A DNA stretch of 64,000 bases, taken from Pogona vitticeps (taxonomy: Eukaryota > Chordata > Lepidosauria > Squamata > Agamidae). The position numbers and the translations under genes are program-made. The stretch lies in the NCBI RefSeq assembly GCF_051106095.1, contig NC_135783.1:64352447-64416446 (forward strand), in the 5' to 3' direction. Numbering within the stretch: the first letter of the stretch is position 1; each line of letters begins with the position of its first letter. The notes beneath the pieces were generated by a model. That model saw nothing but the letters and a program-made list of their open reading frames with translations, was not told where the DNA came from and did no database searches. Positions 47,101 through 61,113 of the stretch are shown here, piece by piece.

Positions 47101-50100
47101 CCCCAAAAAGCCAGAAGTGGCCATTTCCAGTTTTGTAATAATTTTTAGGGGGTGGAAAGAATAAGGTATGGGGTCCTGTGCACCATTTTAGAAGGAATTA
47201 CTGTTCATGGAGTCTAAAAATAGAGTAGCATTTTTTTTGTCCTCCCAAATGCCCCAGAAGGAATAGTCTAAGAGAGGCCTAAGCCCTACAAACATAAGTA
47301 ACTTGATATTAAAGACTTGCAGTATCCATAACCTACTTCTTCATCATCCTTGTTTCTAATACAGTGGGGTCTCTACTTAAGAACGTCCCTACTTAAGAAC
47401 AATCCAACTTAAGAACAGCTCCATTTGCTAAATTTTGCTTCTACTTGAGAACAGAAATCCAAGATAAGAACAGGAAAAAAAACCTTTCCTGCTCTTTTTT
47501 TAACCTTAGGTCATCTTAGGTTAAAAAAAAAAATTCTCCCCCTAGTGGTAGAGTATGTATTAACCAGCTTTGCATTAGTTCCTATGGGAACTAATGCTTC
47601 AATGTACGAACGCACCTCTACATAACAAAAAAACAGCCAGAACGGATTAATTGGTTTTCAGTCCATTCCTATGGGAAATTTTGCTTCAACTTAAGAACGT
47701 TTCAACTTAAGAACACCATTCCAAAACCGATTACGTTTTTAAGTAGAGGTTCCACTGTAGTTTCTATGGACGGAAAAGAGCAGATACGGATTAAATGGTT
47801 TTCAATGCACTCCTATGGGAAATGCAGATTCAACATAAGAACTTTTCAACTTGAGAACCACCTTCCAATACGGATTAAGTTCTTAAGTAGAGACCCCACT
47901 GTAGCTTATTCATTTTTCTCCTCTCCTCCACATTCCCTTCTCAGGGATATCATAAGCCTTTCCAGTGCCCAAGATAAGTAGTACCTCACAGAGAGGAGTA
48001 GAATTCGTAAAACCTCTCTTTAAATACATGACTTACTTTCATAGCCCTATTAGGGTAACCATAGATCAGTTCTGACTTAATGGCACACAATAAACACAAA
48101 TACAAGTTACATGGGAAAGAAAAATCATTCCCGGTGAAAAGCAAATTTCTTTCATACCCTGGTGAGCATCTATGTAAAATTCCTGACAAATGTATTGTTC
48201 ACTTTGACTACCAAGCCAACAGTTATGCAATAAAGATGATTCTAGGTTCATGTTACAAATTAAGAGGAAGATGAGGGGGGGGGGGAAACCTTGGAAAGCT
48301 GACTGCATATCGGGATGATTGCATTTAGGGGAGGGCATCTTGAAGAGCAAAGTCCAAAAAGCAGTTTCAGCAAGTGTAACTTTGTTTAATTTTGAATGAG
48401 ACATTGCACTTGCCAAAATTCCTCTTCTGCTTAAAGGAGCTAGATTAATCTTGCTGCCCTAATGGGAATAACTTGTCTACAGGAAGACTATCATAAAAAG
48501 GAAGGAAGGAAATCCAACAAATTGGCCGAAAGCAATTACATACGTTTTTGAAGAGGCTTGTATGCAAATCCAGCAAAAATACATATAGTTAGGATTCCAC
48601 TGTATACCCGTAGGCTAACTCTCCATCCAAGTTTGTCAATTAAGTACTGATGAAGTTTATTCTGTACAAAGGTTCCTGCAGCTCCTCCAGCCATGACAAT
48701 CCCAGTTGCAAATGAGCGCTTTGTAGTAAAGTAAAGGCTTACCATTATCAGGCCTATGAGGAACAGATGGCAATAAAAATATTAAAAATCACATGCAATT
48801 CAAGGGTTTCCACAGGAGTTTTTCACAAGGGCTAAAGATGCATAGTGGCATGTTAGCACAATTTGTGTGCATAGTGCATACAACCTTAACACACTTCACT
48901 TCTATATGTACATTAAATAACAAGGAAATCTAAGGCCCTGGAAGGGACCAAGTGCATCCTTGGCCCAGTCAAAAAGACACTTGAGTCCATTCACTTTTAA
49001 ACGCCGCTTTTTTTCATTCACAAAAGAAACTAGTCTGTGAAAGGAGATTGGGAGGTTCTGCATACAGTAAAGACAATTGTGGAAGTCTGAAACTCACTCT
49101 TGGATCTCACCACACTGAAAACCTACACACTTCTGCCACTAATATCTTGTTTTTAGTTAGTCATACTTTGGAGGGAAAGGAGTATCTATTTACATATTTA
49201 TGTTATTCTGCCTATCTACTAAGTCAAAAAATTCTAAAGCATTACATGTTTATTTTATTAATAATCTTTCTATGCCCTGTAACAAGATTTCACATAGCAG
49301 CCCCCACAATAAAACAGGTGAAAAGCAACCATAAAACAATGTTTAAAAAGTTAAGGCACTGAAAAATGTACATTAAATAAACATCAAAAACATACTAAGC
49401 CTAAGAGAAGATATAAATCTTTGCTGAAATAACTGTAATCATCCTTCGACATCCTATTTAGACTATGCAATGCGTTCACTAACAGCCTGCCCTTGAATAT
49501 AGTCTGGAAATACATCTGGAAACCTAGCTACTGTCTTTCATACCAGCTGAGACTGGGTATATGGAAGACTTCTTAGTAGGCTTCCCAGTCTGTGTCCAGG
49601 CCCATTTCAGTATCCTGTTTTTCATTTTCAAAACCTTAAATTGCTTAGGATCAGGATACCACAAGAAGCCCATATCCACATGGACCTATTAAAATGGTAA
49701 ACTAATAATGAAAGAAGCTTCTAGAACTCTGTCTCCAGGAAACTTGCTTTGTGCCTTATGTATTATCTTTTATCTCCGGTAACAACCTTTTAATTCATGT
49801 TGAATCAGTCAGTCAATCAATCAATCAGTCAGTCAGTCAGTCAGTCAGTCAGTCTGTCCTAATTATTCTATACTCCGAGCTCTCAGGCATATAGAATAAT
49901 TTATATAATGAAATAAATAAAATCATGCAATACAAATTTAAATACGAATACAACTAAAATACAGAAGAAAATACAGTTTACAACAGCAGACTCTAAAACT
50001 ACCAAAGCAACTGATAAAAGATAAATGGAGTCTAAAATATGCATGAAGATAAAAACAGCTCTAAAAGTAGCTTTAAAACATAATTTTGATAAATAATTAA

Positions 50101-51684
50101 TTTGAATACATGCTTATAACAAAATCCTGAACTTTTCAGGAAAATGTAACTAATTTATTTAGATTTTAATTTTGGCTATTGATTTACTCAACTCACAAGG
50201 AAATAAAACTAGATTACCTGGAGTGCTAGCTAGACTCGATCCGATACCAACAATGATTCCTTGAGTTAGGAACAGTACTCGTAAATCATAGGTATAGGAT
50301 GAACACACCATACCAAACATGACAACGAGTGCTCCAATTATTGCTACTTTGATTGCTCCATGCTTCACCAGAAGTTTTCCAGAAACAGGACCAAATATCA
50401 TAATGAAAGCATAGCTCACAGATCCAATCCAAGCTTTTAAAAAAAGGCAAACAGTGGTCATTAAATGGAGAAAAAGGGTTATATATCACTGTTTGATATA
50501 ATTAATTATTGCTATCCTTGCTCCACAAATTATAATTATTCCAATCTATGAAATATATGGGGAGCCATTTCTCTAAATGAGATACATTTGCCCCATTTGG
50601 GTATTCAGGAACCTGGTAATCCTAAAAAACATAGAAGCAGAGTTACACCATGAAGCCCTATCCCTTGATGTTGCACCTGTCATACTTAGGCTCCCCCTTC
50701 TTACTACAAATATATGTAGAATGAAGGCCCATGCATTTAAAACAGTAAAAACAGCTCCATTTCTTTCCACACAGACTTCCCTTTTACAGATAGGAATGTG
50801 GAGGCTGGAGCTGACGTAGGCTTGTGTCTCAGGCATGACATTTGGGTCAAAGCTACAGCCTCACCTTTCCTTTGTCTATGTTATAATCTTAAAACTGCAG
50901 AGCTAGAAGGGACCCTATGGATAACAGAGTCCAGCCCCTGTCAAGGAGGCACCGGGGAGAATCGAACTCTGCACCCAGATGCCTTAAACACTGAGCTATC
51001 CAGCAGTTCAGAAAGCTCAGATAAGGCCTACGCCATTTCACATTCTGAGGCTCCTCACTGTTGAAAAGACAGGTAAAAACTATTTTAATGCAAAGAATGG
51101 TATACATAAAATGGTATATATCATTGCATGCATGACAGTAACATTTTATTTAGCTTCAAATTTACACTTTAGGCTGAACAGAGACCCCTGTGAGGTAAGG
51201 CCCAGATCAAATGGCCCTCCTGCACCTCCACACCATAGGCCTGGTTAGTATTATGATTGCTTCTGAACAGTCAAATAGGGCGATTATTTTGTTTATTTCT
51301 TAAGCCCATGTTTAAATGGTACAGTAAGGGCTTATAAGGTATCAAAACTCCCTAACACCTTATAAGATCTCACTGCAAATATGTAGTCCTGGTTCTCACT
51401 CCCTGCCAGATTCCATCAAAATACCATGGCAACCTACCAATCTTTGAGCTGGTTGACTCAAAGGCCTGAAGAAGGGGCAGCATATAAACTCCAAAGGCAC
51501 TGTGGAAGCCACTGACAAATAACGAATGGATGGATGCTGCCAGCACCACAACCCAACCCCAACCCCCATCGGGAGGGGGATAAAAAAAAGAAGCATCTTT
51601 CCTGATCTCATCCAGAGTGCGAGATCTCCTTAGTCTCCGTCTAGTCATCTCAATCATCGTACGGATGCTGTCAAAGGTGCACAT
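36713..51684 (-). CDS. SLC16-family (MCT-like) transporter with long repeat tail, whole gene
   Basis: Eight exons join in phase into 960 codons. Residues 1-466 form a complete major-facilitator carrier with 12 predicted helices. The MCT signature DGGWGW (39-44) opens helix 1, and YFTTKRSFATGIVMAGGAAG matches the family helix-5 motif. Family members move monocarboxylates or similar small solutes across the plasma membrane, often with protons; the substrate here is unknown. Residues 467-960 form a single-exon acidic cytosolic tail with about eight repeats centred on RKEDGVAFLDEY. I cannot assign a numbered MCT. It lies between CCR6 and TCP10, all on one strand. Link of tail to core rests on phase, strand and position, not on transcript data. 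Confidence 0.82.
38198..40906. other. Last MCT-like intron
   Basis: 2.7 kb between the carrier core and the tail exon. No repeat family or other exon recognised. Confidence 0.5.
40907..41109 (-). CDS. MCT-like coding exon 7 (helix 12)
   Basis: Residues 399-466: AMYDAFGSYTIGFVVTGIGN then ILAFIPWLKNEAKQAKK. The predicted donor GTGAAT follows SLG at 40907 in phase 0. Without splicing the frame runs 12 more codons to a stop at 40868, giving a short 478-residue carrier. Confidence 0.87.
41492..41695 (-). CDS. MCT-like coding exon 6 (helices 9-11)
   Basis: Residues 331-399: VVYFIIPYCTTFASLVAICS, FVDAGNYVLLPVLTFDLMG, and WGFMMAVNAISCFGPPFAG. The FD/LMG and GPP motifs are typical of MCT helices 10-11. 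Acceptor tgttttccag, donor GTAAAC. Confidence 0.93.
41696..44567. other. MCT-like intron
   Basis: AT-rich intron with short poly-A and poly-T runs; nothing else recognised. Confidence 0.5.
44568..44730 (-). CDS. MCT-like coding exon 5 (helix 8)
   Basis: Residues 277-331: LGIPPDDASYIMVGIGVSSM then LIFGKLCD, the usual MCT helix 8 and following loop. Acceptor gtttttattacag, donor GTAAGT. Confidence 0.92.
45181..45246 (-). repeat. Short CR1 3' fragment
   Basis: CATAGAATAATGAATCTGGA and GAGTCCAACCCTCTGCTCAA match the start of the copy at 24380. Confidence 0.6.
46661..46815 (-). CDS. MCT-like coding exon 4 (central loop, helix 7)
   Basis: Residues 225-276. A short basic loop (HRAHPSVVEKFRTSPLRRF), then FEVWVSALGLAKFGFFIPF as helix 7. 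Acceptor ttatattttaaag, donor GTAAGA, phase 0 at the 3' end. Confidence 0.88.
47362..47901. mobile_element. Composite TA-flanked MITE
   Basis: Outer ends CAGTGGGGTCTCTACTTAAG and AAGTAGAGACCCCACTG match 1-554. An extra internal end (AAGTAGAGGTTCCACTGTA) near 47759 closes a shorter unit inside. Lies in an MCT-like intron. Confidence 0.8.
48544..48753 (-). CDS. MCT-like coding exon 3 (helices 5-6)
   Basis: Residues 155-225. It holds the helix-5 family motif YFTTKRSFATGIVMAGGAAG and helix 6 (VYSGILTICIFAGFAY). Acceptor ctgttcctcatag, donor GTATGT. Confidence 0.92.
48754..50217. other. MCT-like intron
   Basis: No element recognised apart from the tetranucleotide run at 49802-49856. Confidence 0.5.
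49802..49856. repeat. (CAGT)n / (CAAT)n microsatellite
   Basis: Tetranucleotide run in an MCT-like intron. Confidence 0.93.
50218..50433 (-). CDS. MCT-like coding exon 2 (helices 2-4)
   Basis: Residues 83-155: AWIGSVSYAFIMIFGPVSGK, then VAIIGALVVMFGMVCSSY and LFLTQGIIVGIGSSLAS. Acceptor follows a T-rich tract; donor GTAATC. Confidence 0.92.
50885..51005 (-). repeat. tRNA-derived SINE (type A tail)
   Basis: Reverse copy: CTAGAAGGGACCCTATGGAT, then a head ending AACACTGAGCTATCCAGCAG. Confidence 0.75.
51438..51684 (-). CDS. MCT-like coding exon 1 (start codon, helix 1)
   Basis: Residues 1-83. A basic N-terminus (RRRLRRSR) precedes PPPDGGWGWVVVLAAS and helix 1. The ATG has G at -3 and the exon runs back to 51700 (acceptor ctccacacag), so the leader is spliced. 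Donor GTAGGT. Confidence 0.9.
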
Positions 51685-52429
51685 GACTGGAAACAAAGAC
51701 CTGTGTGGAGGGGGGGGGGGGAGTGAATGACGGTTAGTCAGTCTGTCGTGTGGATGCAAAAGTAGCACAGCACCTTTCAGAAAAACGTGCTCACTGTGAT
51801 CCACCACCGGACCTTCAGGCCTATCTCTCTCTTGTCCTCCTCAAGCTGGAGATTCTCAACAAGGCGGTAAATCCTTGGTATAGGAGGAGGCAAAAGTAGG
51901 AGATCAGAGAGAGGAGGGAAAGGGTAGCAAAGAGAAAAAGGGCAACGAACAACAGAGGAGAAAGAAAAGGAAAAAGTAGGGTCTGGAAGAGAGTGTACTG
52001 AGTGAGTAGCAACTGTTTATATGTGCTTACAATGTGTGTTTTTATTTGTAAACTGCCTTGAAAACTTTGCCATTTGGGCACTACATAAGCATTTCCAATA
52101 ATTAGATACAAATAGTGTGTTAGGGCGAAGGGAAGAATGAAAATGCATGGCTACAATTTTAAACACACTTACTTGGAAGTAAACACAGTAAATAGCTTTG
52201 GTGAAATCTGCTTAAGCCTGAGACAAATTGATACTGGAAGTTTGGCACCAGTGCAATGGAACATGTAAAGGGTGATGGAAAAATAGCCTTAGGCATCTCT
52301 CCCCTTGTAGTCCGAGAAGATTGTGGTTAATGTCTCTGTGTTTGTTATGCTTTTGGGCTACAGCCTCCAGAATAATCAAGGCAAGATGATCACTGATTGT
52401 GCTGGCTGGGATATTTGTGGGAGTTACAA

Positions 52430-52900
52430 CTATAACACGCTCTATGTGGGGCTGCCTCTAGAAAGTGTCAGGAAACCTCAACAGTCCAAAATGCAGCAGC
52501 CAGATTGCTGACTGGGGCTGGTCACACAGGGATCACATGACCCACCGACCCACCACATTACACAGCTCCACCGGCTGCCAAACTGTTCCCAGACACAATT
52601 CAAAGTGCTGGTTTTGACCGGTAAAGTCCTGAACATCTTGGGTCAAGGGACTGCATCTCCCATTGTGAGCCTGCTCAAAATGTTAAGATCATCAAGAGAG
52701 GCCTTTCTCTCAGTCCTGCCACTTTCGCAGGTGTGTTTGGAGAGGGTACGGGACAGGGCCTTCTCTGTTGCTGCTCTGTTGACTTTGGAACTCCCTCCCA
52801 CAAGAGGCCAGACTGGCCCCGTCTTTGCCATCCTTCTGCAAGCAGCAAGGGATTTTTCTCTTCAGGCCAGTGAATGGTTGCCTGAGTGGGGATTTTAAAT
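52430..52900 (+). mobile_element. L2/CR1-like LINE C-terminal fragment
   Basis: Decayed frames on the plus strand still read VQNAAARLLTGAG-like and related reverse-transcriptase C-terminal sequence (LHRLPAKLF region, AFSVAALLTLELP). Truncated; lies upstream of the transporter start. Confidence 0.7.
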
Positions 52901-53109
52901 GGATTGTTGTGCTTTGTTGCTTTGAATGTGGTTTTGTTTACCGCTTTTTATGCTAGCATTTGTTTTATCCTTTTTAGTACTTGTAGCCTTACTGTTTTTA
53001 GCTTTGGGCACTACATAATTGTCTTTTAATGATGTTAAGACACCATAGTTCCTTTTTAAGGAGAACGTCTGGGTACAAATATAATCAATCAATCAATCAG
53101 TGACAAAGT

Positions 53110-53720
53110 AACTGACAGCTCCAGGGATGTCTCACTCCTTGCGACTTCCCCGAGGGCCACTGGCCCGCAGTCCCCCCTCTCCCGAGTCTCTTCCTTCCCG
53201 CTGGGTCCCACTCTGTATCCAAGAGCCCAGAGCCCTCCCCTCGGCGCCCCTGGACAAACACCGCGGTCCTTCGGCGCCGACCCCCTTTCGCCGTTCCTAT
53301 TCTTCTCCCCCACGTCCTTCTCCACCCCCTCTTAAGGGAAATCGGGAGAGAACGCTACCCGCGTCACGCCTCGGAAGGGAAGGCAAAAGGCGGCGGAGGA
53401 CCACGCCGGGTTTCGCTTCAAGCCTTTCCCCTGCGGGAGCGCCAAGTCCCCGGGTTGGAATCCCGGAGTAAGGGTTAGACCCCGCCTCTATTCCAAAGCG
53501 GGGGCGGGGACAGAGGACAAACAGGTGGAACCCGCCGGAGAAAGGCTTTGAGCGCCAGGAGAGAACGCCCGAGACCCTCCCCCCCCCCGCCTGCCCGAGC
53601 GGGGCTTTAGGTTAAGCGCAGTCCCCGAAAGCGCTGCAGATCGACAGACAGCCGGTAGGAAGGCGCCCACGGTCCGGTCCGCGCGCGTTCTGGGCTGAGC
53701 CCGGACTGAGTCGGAGGGTT
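53110..53720 (-). promoter_or_regulatory. CpG island, likely promoter of the MCT-like gene
   Basis: CpG-dense, GC-rich block about 1.4 kb upstream (minus strand) of the spliced leader that ends at 51700. A possible donor (GTGAGA, minus strand) lies near 53133. The first exon itself cannot be fixed. Function is inferred from composition and position. Confidence 0.6.
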
Positions 53721-54369
53721 TTTTTAAAAAAAAAACTAGTATGAATTTGAGATGAGAGACGTTCTACAATGCTATTGGTCTGAAAATCCAAAAACTCCGC
53801 CAATCAAGTAAGGAGGGGGATTAGGGCGCAGAACTTCATCCATCTCGAGACTGCGTGGCTGAGCGCTCACCCTTTGTTCCTGGGGATGGACTGGGATTGT
53901 GAGGGTGATCGAAACAGAGACTTTTGGGGGAAGCGATTATTCAGTTTGTTCTATTAGATTATTTATTTATTTATTTGTTGTTGTTCTATTAGGGTTCATC
54001 TTCTTCGGGCTTTTTTTTTCCTCCCCGTTATATTCTTCTTTTCCTGTTAAGTTCATCCAAGTCCGAGTAAGCCGTCCTGGAAAGCGGGAAGAAACAGGAC
54101 TCATAGGAGGTGATACAGTATAGTGATAAATTTGGGCAGGCCCCACAGACAGCCCCATCCCAAGGAGGGTCCACAAATGCTGGCACCTGGGTCAGTCTAT
54201 GGACAGATGAGGAGCAAGTCTTTTGTAGAGAGAAAGGGTCTTAATTGCCCATTCAAAACCAAATAACTCCCAAATACTTCGCATTACACCAGAGATACCT
54301 TGCAACAGTACAACCTTCCTGGAAAAATCAAGTTCTTTCCCAGGTCTTGTGAGGGATGTGGTTAAGTCC

Positions 54370-54410
<41 letters not shown>

Positions 54411-55469
54411 AGAGGTCAAAGGGCATGGCAAAGAAGGTCAGAAAGTTCTGGGGCTTGGTCCCTTGTGGCCTTCGCCTCACTGCATCAGTGCTTGTGAATT
54501 AATTCCGTTGCTGCTGTTAATCCCCACCTAACCCGCATCATCTTTCATTTGCTGCTATTTCCACCACGCAGACTCCTCCCTCCATGAGAAAAACGAAAAA
54601 GTACTGCTGGGAAGTACATTTGTAATGGAACCAGACTGTTACGCAAAAAGCTGACTCAGATGCATATGTGCAATAATAAGGTACAAAATAACACTGCAAG
54701 GCTCTGGCGATTTGTATCACTCACAGCCCAAACTACAAATTATGAACTCTTATTACCAGGTTGCAGGGTAAGATAGGCCCCCTCCATCTTCCCTGCTAGA
54801 GTCTATGAGCAAAATCTTAGAATGAGCAGGAGACTCCCCTCTCCATTTCCTGACTGGGAGAAGACTGCATAACGGCTGGATTTTGGTTGGTTGGTTGGTT
54901 TGCTTCAGAAAAGAGTGGAAGAAACAAGAAATAAAAGGAAATTTGGATACAAAAGAAAATCTAGCACCCTCCTAAATTGCAGCATGTATATATTGCCTTT
55001 CTATTTTATCGCTTTTCTGTGTCTTCATGTTTTTTTTAATGTACAGTTATATTCATCATATTTGTATCTTTTTGGTGAGCCAATAAAGATTTTTATCTTT
55101 CTAAAAATCAACTGCAGCCTATGCACAATCATTTTTTGCATTGCAAGTGTGATAGAATATATGGTTCTTTCACATTTGGTATTGCCGTTCTTTGGACATT
55201 TTAAAGTTCTTAGTAGGCCCGAAAGCGATCATATGTCAATTCAACTGTCACTTTCTTTATCAATCAGAAAATCATTAACAATAATGCCATGTAAGGAAAA
55301 TTTGATAGTTCATGGAGAAAGTTGTGATGGACTGGAAATTTACAAGAACAGATAAATTTATTTCTAATGTCTCCCAATCTCTTATTTTTAAGAGAACAAT
55401 TCTTTACTTCCCCCAACCCTTTGGAAATGTTTGACAAAAGTCGTTAAAGTAATTAAACCTTTTTTTGTC
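53721..55469. other. Intergenic region with poly-A run
   Basis: No gene recognised. A 39-base A run at 54371-54409 may mark an old retroposon end. An open frame at 54891-55355 has no recognisable protein. Confidence 0.5.
54371..54409. repeat. Poly-A run
   Basis: 39 consecutive A. Confidence 0.95.
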
Positions 55470-57475
55470 TTCTTTCTAAGCCTGCTTGCACAGACAGAAA
55501 GTGCTATCAGGGATGGTTGGATGCCCAGTGTGCCACCCAGAAATGTATCCTGGCAGGAGCAATGAGGAGACTGAGGCTGGAGGATCCATAAGAAAACTTT
55601 TCTTCCTGTGTTCAGCTCCGCAGAGAATATAAAATCTTGCTTTGGCAGAAGAAGGAAGAACACCTAAGGAAATCTTGGTTAGAGTTAGGTGCAGCAGCTT
55701 TGAAAAGAGATACGGCCAGGTTTTGGTCATTAGTGTCAAAGGGAACGAACACTTATTCTGGTACCTTAGACCAGTGGTTCTTAACCTTTGTTACTCAGAT
55801 GTTTTTGGACTGCAACTCCCAGAAATCATGGCCAGCAGAGGTGGTGGTGAAGTCTTCTGGGAGTTATAGTTGAAGAACATCTGGAGGCCCAAGGTTGGGG
55901 ACCACTGCCTCAGACAATCAAATGCCCTCCTCACAATGGCAAGCCCATTTCTCAGCTCTTTATAGTCACACCATTTCTGGGACTAAATCAGAACCACCTT
56001 TTTGTATGGCTCTGCTCTCTCTCTCTCATTTTGCCCTGACTGGGGACCCAGTCACTCCAGATGAAATAAATGATTTGATCAGCCCTTTACCCAGTAACAA
56101 AGCCCCTGGTGAAGATATGCTCCCAGGAGAGTTGTTTAAGTCAAATACCGCTTGACGGTGTCCAGTGCTTGCTATAATGTTCATGTACATGGGGAAATAC
56201 CTCAGGGCTAGGGTGTAAGCATAATTGTCCCTATTCACCAAAGAGGCTCAAAAGCTGACCCAAACAATTTTAGACCCATCAGACTTCTCAATGTAGTCTC
56301 TTAAACTGTACTCCAAATATTAATGGGCAAATTAGAGCCCTGAGCTGTTGAAAAGTAATAGTAGAAGAACAGGCAGGGTTTGACCAAATTCTGTGCAAGA
56401 GAATCTGACCTGTGCACTTCTGACCATCAATTACACCAAAATTAAAGTTGTAGTTTTTTGGAAAGAAGAGGAAATTCCATACACAATTTTAGATATCTTG
56501 GCCTTTGTTTCAATGCCCAACTTTTATGTAAATATCATCTGAAAGCAATTAATCTGGAAGCATCTCAGTCTCTTTTGGGGTTTACCTCAACCCATGGCGG
56601 GAGGTTGGTGGCCCCTGCAGCTGAGGTTTTTGCCAGGAAAATAGTATCCCAAATAACATATGGGGCAGATATATGGGGATATATTTATTTATTTATTTAT
56701 TCTATTTATACCCTGCCTATCTGGTCAAAGACTTACACCAAAGAAGTAATCCAAAGTTCTTTTATTCAATCTCTTCTAACTGTCCCCCACAGCACACCTT
56801 CTGCATATCTAAGGAAGCAGGACTGATTTCAATTGAAATACATTCTCAAATTGAACTGACCGTGTATTGGCTGAAATTGGCCAGCATGAATGATTCTCGC
56901 CTTCCTAAGAAGTGCTACACAGAACAGCTCCAGAATCCATCAAAAAAAATCCTGGGTGAATTTAGTTAGACCTATTTTGCAGAACTATGGGATTGACACA
57001 GACTCCCTTCCTACCCTTGTTTCAAATAGAGCTAAGCATCTGGTTAAAGAAAAAAAATTGTATTTACTCTAAGAGGCAGGACCTCTGTGCATCTCAGAAA
57101 TGTCCTATTCCTGTTGGTTCCCCTTATATAAAACATCATTTTGCTTGGAGGACTGTTTTGTTAATTTAACCTCAGTGTTCCCAACCTCAGCGTATGCCAA
57201 CAGCTATATTAGTAGGAAGATATGAAAATGTCCCTTTTGACCAAAGACTTTGCATTTGTGGTTTAGGAGAAGTTGAAGATGCTTCTCATTATTTGTTAAG
57301 ATGCCCTTGCATCTTAACAATCCTTGCAGGCATACTTAGAACTTTGTGTGACATCCCTCCCTTTGTATGCTGCTTGTGGGCAGGGATGTAATTACTACCC
57401 ATCAAGTAAACAAAATTTGCCCTGGCAGCAAAGAAGGTTCATGCCAAAAACTCTAAAGAAGAAGGGAAGTCGTAC
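55470..57475 (+). mobile_element. Decayed non-LTR retrotransposon (LINE), clade not assigned
   Basis: Plus-strand frames keep the region between endonuclease and reverse transcriptase (REYKILLWQKKEEHLRKSWL; FWSLVSKGTNTYSG), the start of the reverse transcriptase (ISPLPSNKAPGEDMLPGELF) and a C-terminal zinc-type end (RLCICGLGEVEDASHYLLRC). It is 5'-truncated, has several frame changes, and is interrupted by a hAT MITE at 55772-55907. Confidence 0.78.
55772..55907. mobile_element. Palindromic hAT-type MITE inside the LINE
   Basis: Ends CAGTGGTTCTTAACCTTTG and AAGGTTGGGGACCACTG; flanks CCTTAGAC and CCTCAGAC look like an 8-base target duplication with one change. Confidence 0.8.
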
Positions 57476-57487
57476 CTTTTTTATATA

Positions 57488-57883
57488 CAGTGGTGCCTTG
57501 CATTACGACGTTAATTCGTTCCAGCAAAATCGCTGTAGAACGAAAACGTTGTAAAGCGAAAATAAAAAAGCCATTGAAACACATTAAAACCTGGTTAATG
57601 CATTCCAATCGGCTAAGAACTCACCATCCAGTGAAGATCATCCACAGGGGCGGCCATTTTCAGGTGCCTGTGCAGTGAAAAATGGCTCCTAAACACAGCC
57701 ATTTTGAAACCCCAATGATCAGCTGTTTTGATCGTCGGGAAGCGAAAATTGGTTCCTGAAACAGGGAACCGATCATCACACAGCGAAATTCCCCCGTTCA
57801 AAATGTCATTTTGTGATCGCAACAACCTTGTTGTAATGCGGATTTGTCGTTAAACGGAGTGCCCGTCTTGCGAGGCACCACTG
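57488..57883. mobile_element. TA-flanked MITE (CAGTGGTGCCTTGC family)
   Basis: Ends CAGTGGTGCCTTGCATTACG and TCTTGCGAGGCACCACTG are inverse, with TA on both sides. Inner copies of CGTAATGC-like and TTGTAATGCGGATTTGTCG pair near the ends. No transposase. Confidence 0.85.
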
Positions 57884-59749
<1,866 letters not shown>

Positions 59750-59980
59750 TGGCGCAGTGGTTAAACCGCTGTACTGCAGCCAAAACTGTTCTCACGACCT
59801 GGGGTTCAATCCCAGGTAGCGGCTCAAGGTTGACTCAGCCTTCTATCCTTCCAAGGTCGGTAAAATGAGTACCCAGCTTGCTGGGAAGGGCAATGTGTAG
59901 CCTGCATAATTAACTTGTAAACGGCCCAGAGAGTGCTTGAAGCGCTATGGGGCGGTATATAAGCAGCACGCTTTTTTGTT
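59750..59980 (+). repeat. tRNA-derived SINE (type C)
   Basis: Head GGCGCAGTGGTTAAACCGCT, B-box GGGGTTCAATCCC, end GGGCGGTATATAAGCAGCAC; nearly the same as 32238, so fairly young. Confidence 0.83.
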
Positions 59981-60187
59981 GGCCTGAAAAGAGGGAGTTC
60001 AGTAGCTAAGCCTAGGTGCTTACAAAGCCTACAGCCACTCATCTTTCATGAGGAATTCAGATAATGTCACCATCCAATCACTGCTCTTTGTTTTTGCCAT
60101 GTTCTTTCCATGAGGAAATCATAAAATGCAGTCACTCCAGCTGAAAGACTTATGCCTTATCCTATAGAAAATTTCTCTATCCTTCCC

Positions 60188-61113
60188 TTTATTGGTCATA
60201 GCAGATACCGTATATTGCAAATACTGTCTGTACAAAAATATAAAAGACGACACCAAAGAGCACTTCTCTTATCACCCAGGTCTAAAAGAAGAATGGCATA
60301 AAACCGTGATACCTAGACATGAATTTCATAAATGTTTGTTACATTATTTTCACCATAGCATCACAACTACTGTACATATTATATTACTCATTATCAAAAA
60401 CTGACTAGTTACAGCCCAGCATATTATCTGTAACTAATTCCTTCCAAGCTGTGATCTCTTTTTTTTAGGAGGTATGGTTCTGCTGTGTGCAGTTTCGTTT
60501 CAGAGGGCACGTGCAGTGTTCTTTTTTCCAGTTTGTATTATGCTAGAAGGATGTTTTTGCCTTTTTAGAAACACGACTATTCATAAGTTATGCTAAAATT
60601 CCTTTATCCTTGCAGTAATATTACAATATTTGCACACATACAAAAATGTTATTTTATAGAATATAATTCTGGGAGTAGTACTTAAAATCTACACAGCTCC
60701 AGAGCTTATTCCTCTGTCCACATAGCTATAATACTTTGTATTAATGGGAGCAAGCAGAAATAGCTACACTTCCAAAGTCAACAAAGCATTTCACGGCACT
60801 TCTCTAACAGCTAGCTCACAACAATGGCATAATGATTGCGAACTGAGCAACAAGAGGAGGGCGAGAAGATCCTAACATTTTTGCATGGCAATATTGTGGG
60901 GTTTTTTGTATGACTGAAGACAAGATGTAAACTTGTAAATATCCAGAAGTGTAGTCCTATCAGGAGAATGAAGACATGTCTTATTCAAAAAGTTTCATAT
61001 GGAATGAAATTCTGTCATTTTTACATATATGAAGTGAATAAAAATATAGTATCAACATCTCTGTTTATGCCATGAATAGTGACATTGTATAACAATTGCA
61101 AAGATTCAGTATG
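60188..61113 (-). other. Probable CCR6 3' UTR
   Basis: No gene is seen here. The stretch follows the CCR6 stop, is AT-rich, and reaches a minus-strand AATAAA at 60188-60193. The end is a guess from that signal alone. Confidence 0.35.

Noticed and set aside
54891-55355. 154-codon plus-strand frame
   Set aside because: AT-rich, no family resemblance, no splice or promoter context.
55895-57554. Separate small genes in the LINE region
   Set aside because: Pieces of one decayed LINE reading frame set.
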